Source: JBKBIP01 sp046297495
Lineage (GTDB): Bacteria; Planctomycetota; Planctomycetia; Gemmatales; Gemmataceae
Length of the DNA stretch: 64,000 nt
Direction: 5' to 3'
Assembly (NCBI GenBank): GCA_046297495.1
Contig: JBKBIP010000022.1
Location: forward strand, 46,438 to 110,437
Positions 44,109-54,869 of this stretch are shown piece after piece; position 1 is the first letter of the stretch, and every line of letters starts with the position of its first letter. The position numbers were made by a program, and so were the translations under genes. The notes beneath the pieces were generated by a model that saw only the letters and a program-made list of their open reading frames with translations, was not told the origin of the DNA and searched no databases.

Positions 44109-44875
44109 TCAAAGAAGCGCACGGCGTTGCGGAAGATTCGCAAGCCATCCCCTTCCTCGGCCAAGCCGCAGCGCGTCCATTGGGGATGCTGCGTGGGGAG
44201 AACGTGGCGTTCGGGATGTGGCATCAGGCCCAGAACTCGGCCACTGGCGTCGCACAGACCAGCGACATCCCCTTGCGAGCCGTTGGGGTTGATCGGATAA
44301 CCACCGGCTTGGCCGTGTTCATCCACATAACGAAGCACGATTTGCCCGGTTTGTTCCAAGCCGCGCGCGATCCACGACTCCCGGCACAGAAACCGGCCCT
44401 CGCCATGCGCGATGGGCAAGTGCAAACGGTCAAGGTCGCGCAGAAAAGGGCACTTGCCCGCTTGGGCTTGCAAATGCACCCAGCGGTCCTCGAAGCGCCC
44501 CGACGAGTTGTAGGCCAAAGTAGCCACAGGCCCTTCCTCGTCGGGGGGGATCAGCAGCCCCGCTTTCAGCAACACCTGAAAGCCATTGCAGATACCCAGT
44601 ATCAATTTTTCGGCGGCGCGAAAACGGCGCAGGGCATCCCCCAAGAAGTGGGTCAATTGATTGGCGAGAATCTTACCCGCCGCCACGTCATCACCATACG
44701 TGAAGCCGCCGGGAATGATCAACATTTGAAAGCGCTGCAAGAGAGTGGGGGCTTCCCGCAGTTGACGGATATGGAGACGTTGCGCCACTGCTCCTGCTAA
44801 TTCACAAGCGAATTGCGTTTCCAGATCGCAATTGGCGCCTGGGGCACGCAGTATGAGAACACGCGGCGCGGCCAT
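44105..44875 (-). CDS. purQ: Phosphoribosylformylglycinamidine synthase subunit PurQ
   Basis: The 256-residue class I glutamine amidotransferase feeds ammonia to PurL in purine synthesis. Cys96 in 'ILGICNGFQVLLKAG' is the nucleophile, and the His-Glu pair is in 'LMPHPERHV'. 'LIIPGGFTYGDDVAAGKILA' and 'GYPINPNGSQGDVAG' are family-specific. A GAGGG lies about 9 bases before the ATG. It heads purQ-nadC-birA. purL and purS are not in the window. Confidence 0.95.
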   Translation of the reverse strand: MAAPRVLILRAPGANCDLETQFACELAGAVAQRLHIRQLREAPTLLQRFQMLIIPGGFTYGDDVAAGKILANQLTHFLGDALRRFRAAEKLILGICNGFQVLLKAGLLIPPDEEGPVATLAYNSSGRFEDRWVHLQAQAGKCPFLRDLDRLHLPIAHGEGRFLCRESWIARGLEQTGQIVLRYVDEHGQAGGYPINPNGSQGDVAGLCDASGRVLGLMPHPERHVLPTQHPQWTRCGLAEEGDGLRIFRNAVRFFE

Positions 44876-44961
44876 GGTGATGCACCCTCAGCTGAATTTT
44901 TTTCGGCCAGCCTCTTGACTGATCCGAAATCGAGGTCCATAATGTCGTCATATAAGCTTCA

Positions 44962-45054
44962 CGCCCCCATCGCTAGTGTGGCCAGGGGATTTCGGTCTGA
45001 AAGTTCAACTTTCAGCACTAGCACGATGGGCGGTGGTGGGGTTTTATTTTTTTT
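44962..45054 (+). terminator. Long nested hairpin with T-tract before the rRNA promoter
   Basis: CGCCCCCATCGCTAGTG (44962-44978) pairs with CACTAGCACGATGGGCG (45016-45032) with a bulge. Enclosed is a perfect palindrome, CTGAAAGTTCAACTTTCAG (44997-45015). A T-rich tract (TTTTATTTTTTTT, about 45042-45054) follows on the plus strand. As no plus-strand gene precedes it, it may insulate the rRNA promoter, or on the other strand form the 5' leader of purQ. The strand assignment is tentative. Confidence 0.5.
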
Positions 45055-45065
45055 CGGGAATTACC

Positions 45066-45093
45066 TTGACAACCTGAAAAAGTGAGCTACAAT
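45066..45093 (+). promoter_or_regulatory. rRNA promoter (-35 TTGACA, -10 TACAAT)
   Basis: TTGACA (45066-45071) and TACAAT (45088-45093) are spaced by 16 bases, a near-consensus sigma-70-type promoter. It is about 340 bases upstream of the mature 16S 5' end and is the only such match in the leader. Confidence 0.75.
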
Positions 45094-45196
45094 TCAAAAT
45101 GTCCCAATTACAGGGGCAAGAAAATTTAAGATTCCATGAATCCTTTATGAGGTTCGTGAAATCTAAATAAAAAAGGGGAAGTTTTTCCCTCAAAAG

Positions 45197-45220
45197 TGTT
45201 CTTTGACAATTTGGTAGCAC
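45197..45220 (+). promoter_or_regulatory. boxA-like antitermination site and left arm of pre-16S stem
   Basis: TGTTCTTTGACAA (45197-45209) resembles rRNA boxA, the NusB/S10 loading site that keeps rRNA transcription from terminating early. The overlapping segment CTTTGACAATTTGGTAGCAC (45201-45220) is nearly complementary to GTGCTACCAATTGTTAAAAG (47042-47061) downstream of the gene. Confidence 0.7.
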
Positions 45221-45429
45221 CTACAAGCTTAAGCGAGGATGTGTGTTCCGCCGTACGGTACGATAACAGTCTTGCTTTCCAAGGCGTAAGCCGAAGCAAG
45301 CAAGTCTTTTGAGTCGTGCTGAAAGGCGACCAACCTTTCGATTCGCTAAATAGTAACTCCGGCGGTTTCCATGAGAAGCCTCGCCGGTGTCATATGCTGA
45401 TCGGCGCAAGCGGATTAGCAAGCGAATAT

Positions 45430-46974
<1,545 letters not shown>

Positions 46975-47041
46975 CTAAGGATGAATGATCACGGGACGGT
47001 CCTCACGACCGATCCCTACATGTCGCATCCTCCTTAAGTTT

Positions 47042-47061
47042 GTGCTACCAATTGTTAAAAG
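47042..47061 (+). promoter_or_regulatory. Right arm of pre-16S processing stem
   Basis: GTGCTACCAATTGTTAAAAG is the near-perfect partner of 45201-45220. Pairing across the whole 16S would form the long helix cut by RNase III during maturation. Confidence 0.65.
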
Positions 47062-47065
47062 ATAG

Positions 47066-47101
47066 AATCCCGCTGGTTTTGCGACCAGCGGGATTTTTTT
47101 A
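47066..47101 (+). terminator. Rho-independent terminator of the 16S unit
   Basis: AATCCCGCTGGT (47066-47077) and ACCAGCGGGATT (47084-47095) form a perfect 12-bp stem around a 6-base loop, followed by a run of T. It closes the rRNA transcript before the convergent glycosyltransferase gene. Confidence 0.93.
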
Positions 47102-47140
47102 GCTCAACACTGTTTCTCGGTTCATGTGCCACGCCATCTC

Positions 47141-48361
47141 TTACGCTGCGTTCCGGTCTGGCCTGAAGATCGTATCGGTTCGCTGTCTCACGCCGCGCAA
47201 CACTCGCCACGTTCCCCGCGCGCACTCTTCCCAAGTAAAACACCGTGCGTGTTCCACCACGCCTTGACGCAACTTGCGGAGCCATTCGTCGTCCAAGATC
47301 ACGCGCTGCATGGCCGCGCGCCAACCATCTCCATCTTCCGCGTCAATCAAATGCGAATGACCAGCGGTGACTTCCACCAATGCCGCCGCCGTCGAGGCTA
47401 ACACCGCGCCACCGCAAGCCATCATCTCGACCGGGGGCAAGCCAAAACCTTCATAATGGGATGGATAAACCAGCGCCCGCGCTCCATTGTACAACGCTGG
47501 CAAATCGGTACTGGCCACATAACCCAAATGAATGACACCGCACTGGCGCGCGTGTGTCTGATAATAGTCCGCTACTTCGCCCGCTTTCCACCCCCAGCCA
47601 CCAACTAGCACCAGAGCACAGCGTTCCCGCACGGCGTTTGGTAATAATTGATACGACTTCAGCAGCGTGAGCAGATTCTTGCGCGGCTCAATGGTTCCCA
47701 GATACAGAAGATACTGGCGCGGCAAGCCAAGGCGTTGGAGAACGGGGAGAACCTGTTCATCCCCTAGCGGTCGAAATTCGGGGCGAATGCCATTATACAC
47801 GCGCGTGATGCGCGCAGGGGGCACGCCAAGGATGTCGATCATTTCCTGACGGACAGCATCGGATACCGTCACAAATCGGGCGCGGCTGTTCAGGACTTGT
47901 GAGAAATGTTCCTCAAAATAATCCACACGGTCGGCGGGATGCCATTCGGGATGTAGCAAAGCCGACAAATCATGGACCGTGACTACGGTAGGCAGCTCGG
48001 TCGGAAACGGAATGTAGTTCGGCTCGAAATAGACATCGCAGGGCTGTCGCCAACAATGAAACCGAAAATGCCAAGACTTACAATGGCGCGCCAGACGTCG
48101 GACAAAGCGAGTGCCACCGCGCCGAGCCAAAGCTGGTAATGTGTCATGGGGTGGAGCAGCATGGCGCCGAGCCTTGCGGCCCTGTAAACGGTCCCAAACA
48201 CTCGCCAACCGGGCGTATCCGCCTTCCAGCCAAGGCGGCGGATAGGAAACGATTTCGTCCGTGCCAGCTTGAGCACGCAGGCAACGCATTAACTCGGCGG
48301 CATAGAAGCCCACGCCGGTCTTGCGACCTAGTGCCACCAGCTGATTGACGATGACGCGCAT
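47141..48361 (-). CDS. GT4-family glycosyltransferase (copy 1)
   Basis: The 406-residue protein has the GT-B fold of glycosyltransferase family 4. The N-terminal half begins 'MRVIVNQLVALGRKTGVGFY', and the C-terminal half contains 'YLLYLGTIEPRKNLLTLLKS' and 'ALVYPSHYEGFGLPPVEMMACGG' (the nucleotide-sugar E-x7-E region). The ATG at 48361 is preceded by AAGGGG and aligns with the start of the neighbouring paralogue; an open frame upstream to 48700 is unlikely to be translated. It probably adds a sugar (mannose-type donors are common) to the surface glycan built by this locus. Confidence 0.87.
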   Translation of the reverse strand: MRVIVNQLVALGRKTGVGFYAAELMRCLRAQAGTDEIVSYPPPWLEGGYARLASVWDRLQGRKARRHAAPPHDTLPALARRGGTRFVRRLARHCKSWHFRFHCWRQPCDVYFEPNYIPFPTELPTVVTVHDLSALLHPEWHPADRVDYFEEHFSQVLNSRARFVTVSDAVRQEMIDILGVPPARITRVYNGIRPEFRPLGDEQVLPVLQRLGLPRQYLLYLGTIEPRKNLLTLLKSYQLLPNAVRERCALVLVGGWGWKAGEVADYYQTHARQCGVIHLGYVASTDLPALYNGARALVYPSHYEGFGLPPVEMMACGGAVLASTAAALVEVTAGHSHLIDAEDGDGWRAAMQRVILDDEWLRKLRQGVVEHARCFTWEECARGTWRVLRGVRQRTDTIFRPDRNAA

Positions 48362-48603
48362 CCCTGCCCCTTGTATTGGCGATTCAGAACACTTTGTTTG
48401 AGCATTGGAAAGTTCGTATTCATTACATGCCGCTTTGTTGCTGGATGGACCAAGCTTTCCCCAAGTTATCATGCTTAAGGCATTCAGAGAAATCCCAGGC
48501 ACCAAGCCCGATAACAAATTACCGGCGCGGCGTCCAGCTGATTTTTCGATCCACTGAACGGCGCGGTGGATTAGCGAGCATTTTCCAATGCTTGGACGTA
48601 ATC

Positions 48604-49824
48604 TCAGTTGGACGAGCCAGCGGGGATGATTGTTGTTGGTTGAGACGGATGGAGAACCGATTCCAACACGCGCGCCGTCTGTCGAGCACAGCGTTCCCAA
48701 GTGAACGATCGCGCGTAGGATGCGCCATCGCGGCGCAAGCCGGTGATCCAGTCCTCATCCGATATAGCATTAAACATCGCCTGTCGCCAGCCGTCCCGAT
48801 CAGCTGTAGGGATAATATGAGCATGGCGGCCAAACACTTCCACCAGGGCGCCGGCGTCGGAACAGAGGACCGCGCCGCCGCAAGCCAGCATCTCCAGCGG
48901 CGGCAGGCCAAAACCTTCGTAATGCGATGGATACACCAGGGCGCGGGCGCCGTTGTACAAAACGGGCAAGAGGTTTTCCTCCACGTAGCCCAAATAAATG
49001 ACATGGTGATGCCGGGCCTCGTCGTGCAAAAAAACCGCCACTTCCTCGGCGTTCCAGCCCCATTCCCCCACCAACACCAATGGGCAGCGTTCACGTAGCG
49101 CTACCGGCAAACTAACGTATGCCTGTAGCAGCATGTGAATGTTTTTGCGCGGCTCGATGGTTCCCAGATACAACAAATAGTCGTTCGGCAATCCCAGACG
49201 TTTCAGAGTATGAGCCACGTAGCCCCGATCCAGACGATTCATGTCGGCGCGCGTGCCCAAGTAGATGGCCGTGACACGCTCGGGCGCTACCTGAAGTTGC
49301 TCGATTAATTCTCGCCGCACGTAATGAGTCAAAGTCAAGAAATGTCGGCCATTTTTGAGCACCTGCGCGAAATGGCGCTCATAATAGTCAATACGTTCCG
49401 GCGGATGCCATTGCGGATAGAGCAAGGCGGACAGATCGTGCAAACTGACCACCACGGGAATATCATAGGCAAGAGGAATGAAATTTGGTTCAAGGTACAA
49501 CTCACATCGCTTGCGGCGACAAGCACGGCGAAACAGAGCGGCGGTTATCTCCTGGATTCCGCGGCGCAGGCGCCCTTTCACCTTCTGACGCAGCAGCGAC
49601 CGCATGGGAGCAGGGACAGAGGCGTCATGGGTGGACGCGGATGCTGGAGGACGGGCCGCCGGCGCGTTCACATACTCCCGGAGCCGCCGGTGCCAGCCTT
49701 CTGGGTACGCGGTGATGTGCCATTCAGGATACAACTGCCGGAAGTGCCGTAACAATTCATGGGTATAGTACCCAATGCCCGTCTTGCGTCGTAAGGTTGA
49801 TAATTGATTAACGATCAAGCGCAT
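48604..49824 (-). CDS. GT4-family glycosyltransferase (copy 2)
   Basis: This 406-residue protein is a paralogue of the enzyme at 47141-48361, with the same length and matching start ('MRLIVNQLSTLRRKTGIGYY'), 'YLLYLGTIEPRKNIHMLLQA' and 'ALVYPSHYEGFGLPPLEMLA'. Identity is high in the core and low in the middle (residues about 65-110), where acceptor specificity usually lies. The pair is separated by 242 non-coding bases. It belongs to the same minus-strand glycan locus. Confidence 0.88.
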   Translation of the reverse strand: MRLIVNQLSTLRRKTGIGYYTHELLRHFRQLYPEWHITAYPEGWHRRLREYVNAPAARPPASASTHDASVPAPMRSLLRQKVKGRLRRGIQEITAALFRRACRRKRCELYLEPNFIPLAYDIPVVVSLHDLSALLYPQWHPPERIDYYERHFAQVLKNGRHFLTLTHYVRRELIEQLQVAPERVTAIYLGTRADMNRLDRGYVAHTLKRLGLPNDYLLYLGTIEPRKNIHMLLQAYVSLPVALRERCPLVLVGEWGWNAEEVAVFLHDEARHHHVIYLGYVEENLLPVLYNGARALVYPSHYEGFGLPPLEMLACGGAVLCSDAGALVEVFGRHAHIIPTADRDGWRQAMFNAISDEDWITGLRRDGASYARSFTWERCARQTARVLESVLHPSQPTTIIPAGSSN

Positions 49825-49873
49825 GATTCGATCTCATTTCCGTGATGACAAAAAAACATGAACAGACTCATGT

Positions 49874-50746
49874 TCAAGACCCCGTGCGCATGGTCCAGCG
49901 GCGCGCGATATACTGTCGAGCGCGCCAGTACAGCGCGGAGCAGCGCACGGGCCAAGAAAGCACGGGAAACGGCAGCCGTCGCAAGCCCCACAAACGCGCG
50001 GACAACCGCACCTGCTCCGTCTTCGTGGCGACGACAATGTCTTGGGGCAATAGGCAGGCTGTTTCACGGCACCAACTGCCATGATGAATCGGATGCCGCA
50101 CACGTAATCCCCAACGTTGATACAGTCGCAACACATGATCTTCATCATAGGCAACGGCTTGTTCAGGAACATGCGGCTGACAACATCGGCAAGTCTGGGT
50201 GCCAAATCGAAAATCGAAGGCGCTTTTTCCCAGCCGGATGCGCTCTCGTGCTTCTGGGTTTAGCAAAAAAAAGGTGGCGAAACAACGGCCCCCTATCTTC
50301 AAGACACGAGCAATTTCAAACAGATAATTTTCGAGTTCCGCCGGCAACAAATGGGTGAATACCGAAGTGAGTAGGACGAAATCGAAGGACTGATCCGCAT
50401 AGGGAAAACAAAATCGGTGTGGTGCGATGGAGCCATTGGGATGATAGGCTTGGTTGTAAAGGTCAATCCATTGAAAATGAAAATTGGGGTAACAAGGTGT
50501 AATGTGTTCCTGACACCATTGGATGCCTCGTGGAACAATGTCAAACCCTTCATAACGGGCCGCCGAGGACAAATAACCCGTTAAGGGAATCGCCATCCGA
50601 CCAATCCCGCAGCCTACGTCCAAAACATGATGATGCGGGCACAGTCCACCGACGTCAATGAATCGGCGCAGCAAAAGTTCGCCGATGGCCGTGAAATCAC
50701 CGTCGCCGACGAAATTCCATTCGGGAGGTGGTAGTATTCGCAACAT
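49874..50746 (-). CDS. Class I SAM-dependent methyltransferase
   Basis: The 290-residue protein has the Rossmann SAM-binding motif 'VLDVGCGIGRMAIPLTGYL' at about 42-60, 'YEGFDIVPRGIQWC' (acidic motif II), 'FDFVLLTSVFTHLLPAELENY' and 'EIARVLKIGGRCFATFFL'. The C-terminal 60 residues are Arg/Trp-rich. It probably methylates a sugar or lipid-linked intermediate of the glycan, as suggested by its place between glycosyltransferases. It starts 50 bases after the GT2 gene stop. Confidence 0.85.
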   Translation of the reverse strand: MLRILPPPEWNFVGDGDFTAIGELLLRRFIDVGGLCPHHHVLDVGCGIGRMAIPLTGYLSSAARYEGFDIVPRGIQWCQEHITPCYPNFHFQWIDLYNQAYHPNGSIAPHRFCFPYADQSFDFVLLTSVFTHLLPAELENYLFEIARVLKIGGRCFATFFLLNPEARERIRLGKSAFDFRFGTQTCRCCQPHVPEQAVAYDEDHVLRLYQRWGLRVRHPIHHGSWCRETACLLPQDIVVATKTEQVRLSARLWGLRRLPFPVLSWPVRCSALYWRARQYIARRWTMRTGS

Positions 50747-50796
50747 CGCACCGCGCTACCTGTGACATAAGACGCCAGGCGCCTTACAGTTCTCGG

Positions 50797-52899
50797 TCAC
50801 CAGTTTTTACATAGTTGTTCATTACTCGGCTGAAAATTCAAGCGATATTCCTCGCCAGCCACGAGCGAGAGATTCGGATTATAATATGGGTCTCCCATGA
50901 CCAGCCGTGTGCTCCATTTGGCAGCGAAGTGATGCGCTTCGCGAGCCAACTGCTCTTGATAGTCGAGATGGGTTTCCGCAGCGCCTCGTGTCCGAGATTC
51001 ATGATGATACAGTCGCGCGCGTGGCGTCCAAACAACCAAGTAATCTTTCTGACGCAGACGCAGGCATAAATCAATGTCATTGAAGGCAATCGCCAAGTCT
51101 TCATCGAAACCGCCGATTTCCTCGAAGACAGGACGGCGAATCATCATACAAGCGCCCGTCACGCAGCAAACATTTTGTATGACTTGCAATCGCCGCATAT
51201 AACCCAGCGCCGTTCGCGGTTTTCCTTGATGCGCGTGGCCGGCGATGCCGCCCAAGCCGAGGATGACACCGGCATGTTGTATCGTATCATCGGGATAGTA
51301 CAATTTGGCCCCGACCGCTCCCACGTCGGGCCGCAGCGCGTGTTCCAACAATCGCTCCAACCAATCCGGATGGATGACTTCAACATCATTGTTGAGAAAC
51401 AACAACACTTCTCCCTGGGCATGTTGGGCGGCGAAGTTGTTGAGGGCCGAATAATTGAATGGTTGGTCCCACTCCAATAATTGACAACGCGGTGTTTTTA
51501 CCAGCTCTTGATAATAGTGGAACGTTTCGACTTGTTGACTGTGATTCTCAACAATTAGAACTTCATGATTTTGATAACTGGTGCGTGCGAGTGAATCCAT
51601 GCAACGGTGGAGAATATGCACGTGATCTCGATTCGGAATGATGATGGACACCAATGGCCGTTGGGGCCAGTCGTATTGAACGTGGTAGGTCCCGGCGACC
51701 GTGCCAGATATAATATCGCCGGACAACTGGCAGCGCCGCATGTGGCTGGCCAAGACCTCCCGACAGGCTTGGTCGGCGCGAGCGGCCGCATTAGTCCCAA
51801 CCACGGAATGTTCGTGGCGGTGATACAGCACGCGGGGGATGTGCAAGATATGGCGAGCTTGTTCCGAGGCCCTCAAGACCAGATCATACTCGCCAGCCTC
51901 ATCCCCCAACGCACGCCGGCTGGCGACGCGCTCCAGCAGCTCTCGGCGATAGACGCACGGACGCCCAATATATTGGTAGCTTCGCAACGTGTCGGGAGAC
52001 CAATCTGGCTTGAACAGGGGATCACGCCGTTGTCGTTTCCGCTTGTCGATGACATCCTCATCGGCATAAATCATGTCCACGGCGGGATAGTCATTGATAG
52101 CCTGAACAATCTCAAACAGGGCAAACGGGGCGAGTGTGTCTCGAACACCAATAAATGTCACAAACTCACCTGTGAGCTGTTCCGGCAAGATCGGAAATTG
52201 TCTGGTGGCATTTTCTGGTTGATCCATGATGTGAATGTGAATCCGCGCATCCTGCCGCGCGATCGCTAATAACTGGTGGTGTATCTCCTGATGCGTAGGA
52301 AAGGAGAGGATGATCCACGCCTTCCAATGGCCGTAGGTTTGATTTCGGAGGGATTGAAGCGTGTTTTCCCAGTCCGCTAAACGAGCAGAGAAGGAATCGA
52401 GAATCAGGCTGATTTTTGGTTGTTCGACAAAGTGAACCTGCTTTTGTTCGTTTAACGCATCGGCGGTTGGTTCATGGAGCTGTATCCAATCTTGATAGAC
52501 AGCCGGAGCGATGTAACACTCATCCCCATCCAGGTAGCGCCGCCTGTGGAGACGGCGCTGCAAGTGTAACAGACGATGAAACAACCACTTGGCCAATCGC
52601 TTACGCCGGGAGTTTTCCGGTAGGAGCATATTGCGAAGGCGATAGGCGTAAGTGAGCAGTTTCCATCCGTGAGAACTATGGATTTGATGCAGAGTGCGGT
52701 TGCGGGCGGCCAGCAGCCGTTTGTGTTCCTCCAGCGCTTGTGTCAGAAAAGCAATGCCCTGTTCCAGAGCGTAAGCTTCCGTCTCTGTATGGACATCCTC
52801 GGTGTGTTCCTTGGGATGTGTCGCTGGTTGCCGATCGAGCACGCCACGACTCCTTTCGTGAGAGCATTCTCGTGACTCGGCTCGATCAGCATGGGTCAA
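50797..52899 (-). CDS. Two-domain GT2 glycosyltransferase
   Basis: The 700-residue protein has a coiled-coil region (about 40-70), a basic linker, then two GT-A domains. Domain 1 (about 160-395) is divergent: 'PKISLILDSFSARLADWENT', with 'VDMIYADEDVIDKRKRQRRD'. Domain 2 (about 415-680) is canonical: 'LVSIIIPNRDHVHILHRCMD', the DxD-type 'LFLNNDVEVIHPDWLERLLE', 'AVGAKLYYPDDTIQHAGVIL' and 'GGFDEDLAIAFNDIDLCLRL'. Such proteins build O-antigen or rhamnan-like chains. The start overlaps the ATPase stop by four bases, so it is co-translated with the exporter. Confidence 0.88.
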   Translation of the reverse strand: MTHADRAESRECSHERSRGVLDRQPATHPKEHTEDVHTETEAYALEQGIAFLTQALEEHKRLLAARNRTLHQIHSSHGWKLLTYAYRLRNMLLPENSRRKRLAKWLFHRLLHLQRRLHRRRYLDGDECYIAPAVYQDWIQLHEPTADALNEQKQVHFVEQPKISLILDSFSARLADWENTLQSLRNQTYGHWKAWIILSFPTHQEIHHQLLAIARQDARIHIHIMDQPENATRQFPILPEQLTGEFVTFIGVRDTLAPFALFEIVQAINDYPAVDMIYADEDVIDKRKRQRRDPLFKPDWSPDTLRSYQYIGRPCVYRRELLERVASRRALGDEAGEYDLVLRASEQARHILHIPRVLYHRHEHSVVGTNAAARADQACREVLASHMRRCQLSGDIISGTVAGTYHVQYDWPQRPLVSIIIPNRDHVHILHRCMDSLARTSYQNHEVLIVENHSQQVETFHYYQELVKTPRCQLLEWDQPFNYSALNNFAAQHAQGEVLLFLNNDVEVIHPDWLERLLEHALRPDVGAVGAKLYYPDDTIQHAGVILGLGGIAGHAHQGKPRTALGYMRRLQVIQNVCCVTGACMMIRRPVFEEIGGFDEDLAIAFNDIDLCLRLRQKDYLVVWTPRARLYHHESRTRGAAETHLDYQEQLAREAHHFAAKWSTRLVMGDPYYNPNLSLVAGEEYRLNFQPSNEQLCKNW

Positions 52900-53648
52900 G
52901 CGGCTCGCGACTGACGACTATTGACGTCTTGGACATAGGCGGCGATGACCTCGTCGGTCGGTCCTAACAAGCGCAAGCAACCATGATCCATCCAGATCGC
53001 CTTGTCACAGATTTTTTTGAGTGAATTCAAATCATGGCTCACCATGACAATCAGCTCCGCCTTGGCCAGCATGTCTTGCATCCGCTGGCGGGCCTTGGTC
53101 TGGAATGCCATGTCTCCGACGCCGAGCACTTCATCCACCAGTAGGATTTCTGGCTCGATGGCCGTGGCGATGGAGAAGGCCAGGCGCACCATCATACCGG
53201 CGGAATAATAGCGCACCGGCATGGCCAGGAATTCTCCCAGCTCGCTAAACTCGGCGATTTCCTGAATTTTCGCGCGCACGCTGCGCGGCGTTTCCCCTTG
53301 CAAATAGCTGCGATAGACGATGTTCTCCCAACCGCTGGCGTCCGGCTCGAAGCCCAGACTGATCTCGAACAAGGAGCTGATCCGCCCCTCCACCACGCGG
53401 CGGCCCGTGGTGGGAGGGTAGATGCCCGCCAGCAGCTTCAGCAGCGTGCTTTTGCCGGCCCCATTGTGACCTACAATAGCTAGCCGGTCCCCGCCTTGGA
53501 GCTTCAGGCTGAGGTTCTTGAGTGCCTCCACATGCATCATGTTGTCCTTGCGTCCGCGACACAATTGGCGGACGACCAACTCCTTGAGCGTGATTTTGCG
53601 CGGGCGCACGTGGAACGTCAGATGGACATTGTCCAATTCAATCTTCGG
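52896..53648 (-). CDS. ABC transporter ATP-binding protein for polysaccharide export (Wzt/TagH-like)
   Basis: The ATPase has Walker A 'IVGHNGAGKSTLLKLLAG', an unusual signature 'YYSAGMMVRLAFSIA', Walker B 'PEILLVDEVLGVGD' and the switch His in 'IVMVSHDLNS'. The start is taken at the ATG at 53648 ('MPKIELDNVHLTFHVRP', 250 residues); an earlier ATG at 53744 gives an unconserved extension. It has no C-terminal carbohydrate-binding domain, so chain-end recognition as in long Wzt proteins is not expected. It powers export with the permease downstream of the promoter side (53754-54542). Confidence 0.91.
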   Translation of the reverse strand, partial: PKIELDNVHLTFHVRPRKITLKELVVRQLCRGRKDNMMHVEALKNLSLKLQGGDRLAIVGHNGAGKSTLLKLLAGIYPPTTGRRVVEGRISSLFEISLGFEPDASGWENIVYRSYLQGETPRSVRAKIQEIAEFSELGEFLAMPVRYYSAGMMVRLAFSIATAIEPEILLVDEVLGVGDMAFQTKARQRMQDMLAKAELIVMVSHDLNSLKKICDKAIWMDHGCLRLLGPTDEVIAAYVQDVNSRQSRAA

Positions 53649-53753
53649 CATCATGCACCATTCCCTGTTCCGTGTTCCGTCCGAACGAATGGCCTCTTCC
53701 GTGTCATGCGAGCGGCTCGGGCGTTCGCCGCCGTCCACCGTCATGTTTTTGCC

Positions 53754-54542
53754 TCACAGATAAAAGATCAACCGGCGTTGGCAATGATAGAGCAGCAACC
53801 CCGCCAGCCCCAGCACGAACGCCACCGTCGCGCTAGCGATGATATACGCTTGCATCGATGGCACATGGCTGCCATCCAGCAAGGGGGCACGGATCAGCTC
53901 CAGGAAAGACACAAAAGGGTTCAGAATCACGAGCCATTGCAGATATTGCCGTTGCAGCAGCAATTCGGGCTTATAGATGATGGGCGTCGCATAGAACAGA
54001 ATTTGAAAGCCAATCTCGGCCAGATGTTGCGTGTCTTGAAAATAGACATTCAAGAAGCCGGCAATGACCGCCATGCCCCAACCCAGCAGGAACAGCATGA
54101 GCAACGAGGGAAGTAAACTCAGGAATGCCAGCGGGTCCGGCAGTCCGTACACAACCAGACGCAACATCAAGACGACCAACAGCGCCAGCAGGAAATGAAT
54201 CATCCCCCCCAGCGCCGTGCGGAGCGGATAGATGGCCAAGGGGGCAGGGTATTGGCGGATGTACGATTCCCCTTGAAAGAAGCAGCGGCAGCCTTGCAGC
54301 GTGGTGGCGGTGATGTAATTCCAACACGACAAGCCGGCCAGCAGAAAGGGGGCGAAGTCGCGGGCGTTCATCTGAAACAGGTGCCGGAACACCAAGCACA
54401 ACGTCGCCGTCATCGCGATGGGGTGCAGCAACGACCAACCCAGGCCCAGCACCGAACCCCGGTAGCGCGTCCGCAAATCCATCCGCACCAGCGACATCAA
54501 GAAGTAGCGGCATCTCCAAACAGCCGAGAGATAGCCGACCAT
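53754..54542 (-). CDS. ABC-2 type permease for polysaccharide export (Wzm/TagG-like)
   Basis: The 262-residue protein has six membrane helices and the ABC-2 signature: 'LRTRYRGSVLGLGWSLLHPI' before helix 1, 'ALLVVLMLRLVVYGLP', and 'GFQILFYATPIIYKPELLL'. It forms the membrane channel for lipid-linked glycan with the adjacent ATPase. It is the first gene of the glycan locus, and the 490-base region upstream should contain its promoter. Confidence 0.92.
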   Translation of the reverse strand: MVGYLSAVWRCRYFLMSLVRMDLRTRYRGSVLGLGWSLLHPIAMTATLCLVFRHLFQMNARDFAPFLLAGLSCWNYITATTLQGCRCFFQGESYIRQYPAPLAIYPLRTALGGMIHFLLALLVVLMLRLVVYGLPDPLAFLSLLPSLLMLFLLGWGMAVIAGFLNVYFQDTQHLAEIGFQILFYATPIIYKPELLLQRQYLQWLVILNPFVSFLELIRAPLLDGSHVPSMQAYIIASATVAFVLGLAGLLLYHCQRRLIFYL

Positions 54543-54835
54543 GCCAACGCCTCCTCATCCATGAATTGCGTCCAATAGGACGGTTGGGGCATCCTGCGAA
54601 GATGTGCAAACCGCAACCGTGGTTTTGCTTATATCAGGACGTGGTGGAAAAATCAACCGCGCGTGATTTTTCGGGCAGGTGGCTAACTTTATGATTCGCA
54701 AGCGGTTGGGAATTCGCGCTGCTTCTCGGCCCCAAGGAATCTCATATTTACTCCGCGTGACGCGCGGCGGAGACCTTCTCCCACCTGGCTAATAACGGCC
54801 GACCTGGACCACGAGCTAAACCACAGCACTTACTC

Positions 54836-54864
54836 TTGACTCGACATGTGTACTAATGTATATT
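54836..54864 (+). promoter_or_regulatory. Orphan sigma-70-like promoter
   Basis: TTGACT (54836-54841), 17 bases, then TATATT (54859-54864) point to a transcript of about 150 bases running into the palindrome that ends in TTTTT. No plus-strand gene follows. Confidence 0.5.
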
Positions 54865-54869
54865 AATAA

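Noticed and set aside
47000..47140. Possible tRNA or 23S start after the 16S gene
   Set aside because: Only the processing-stem arm and a terminator are present, and the next gene is convergent.
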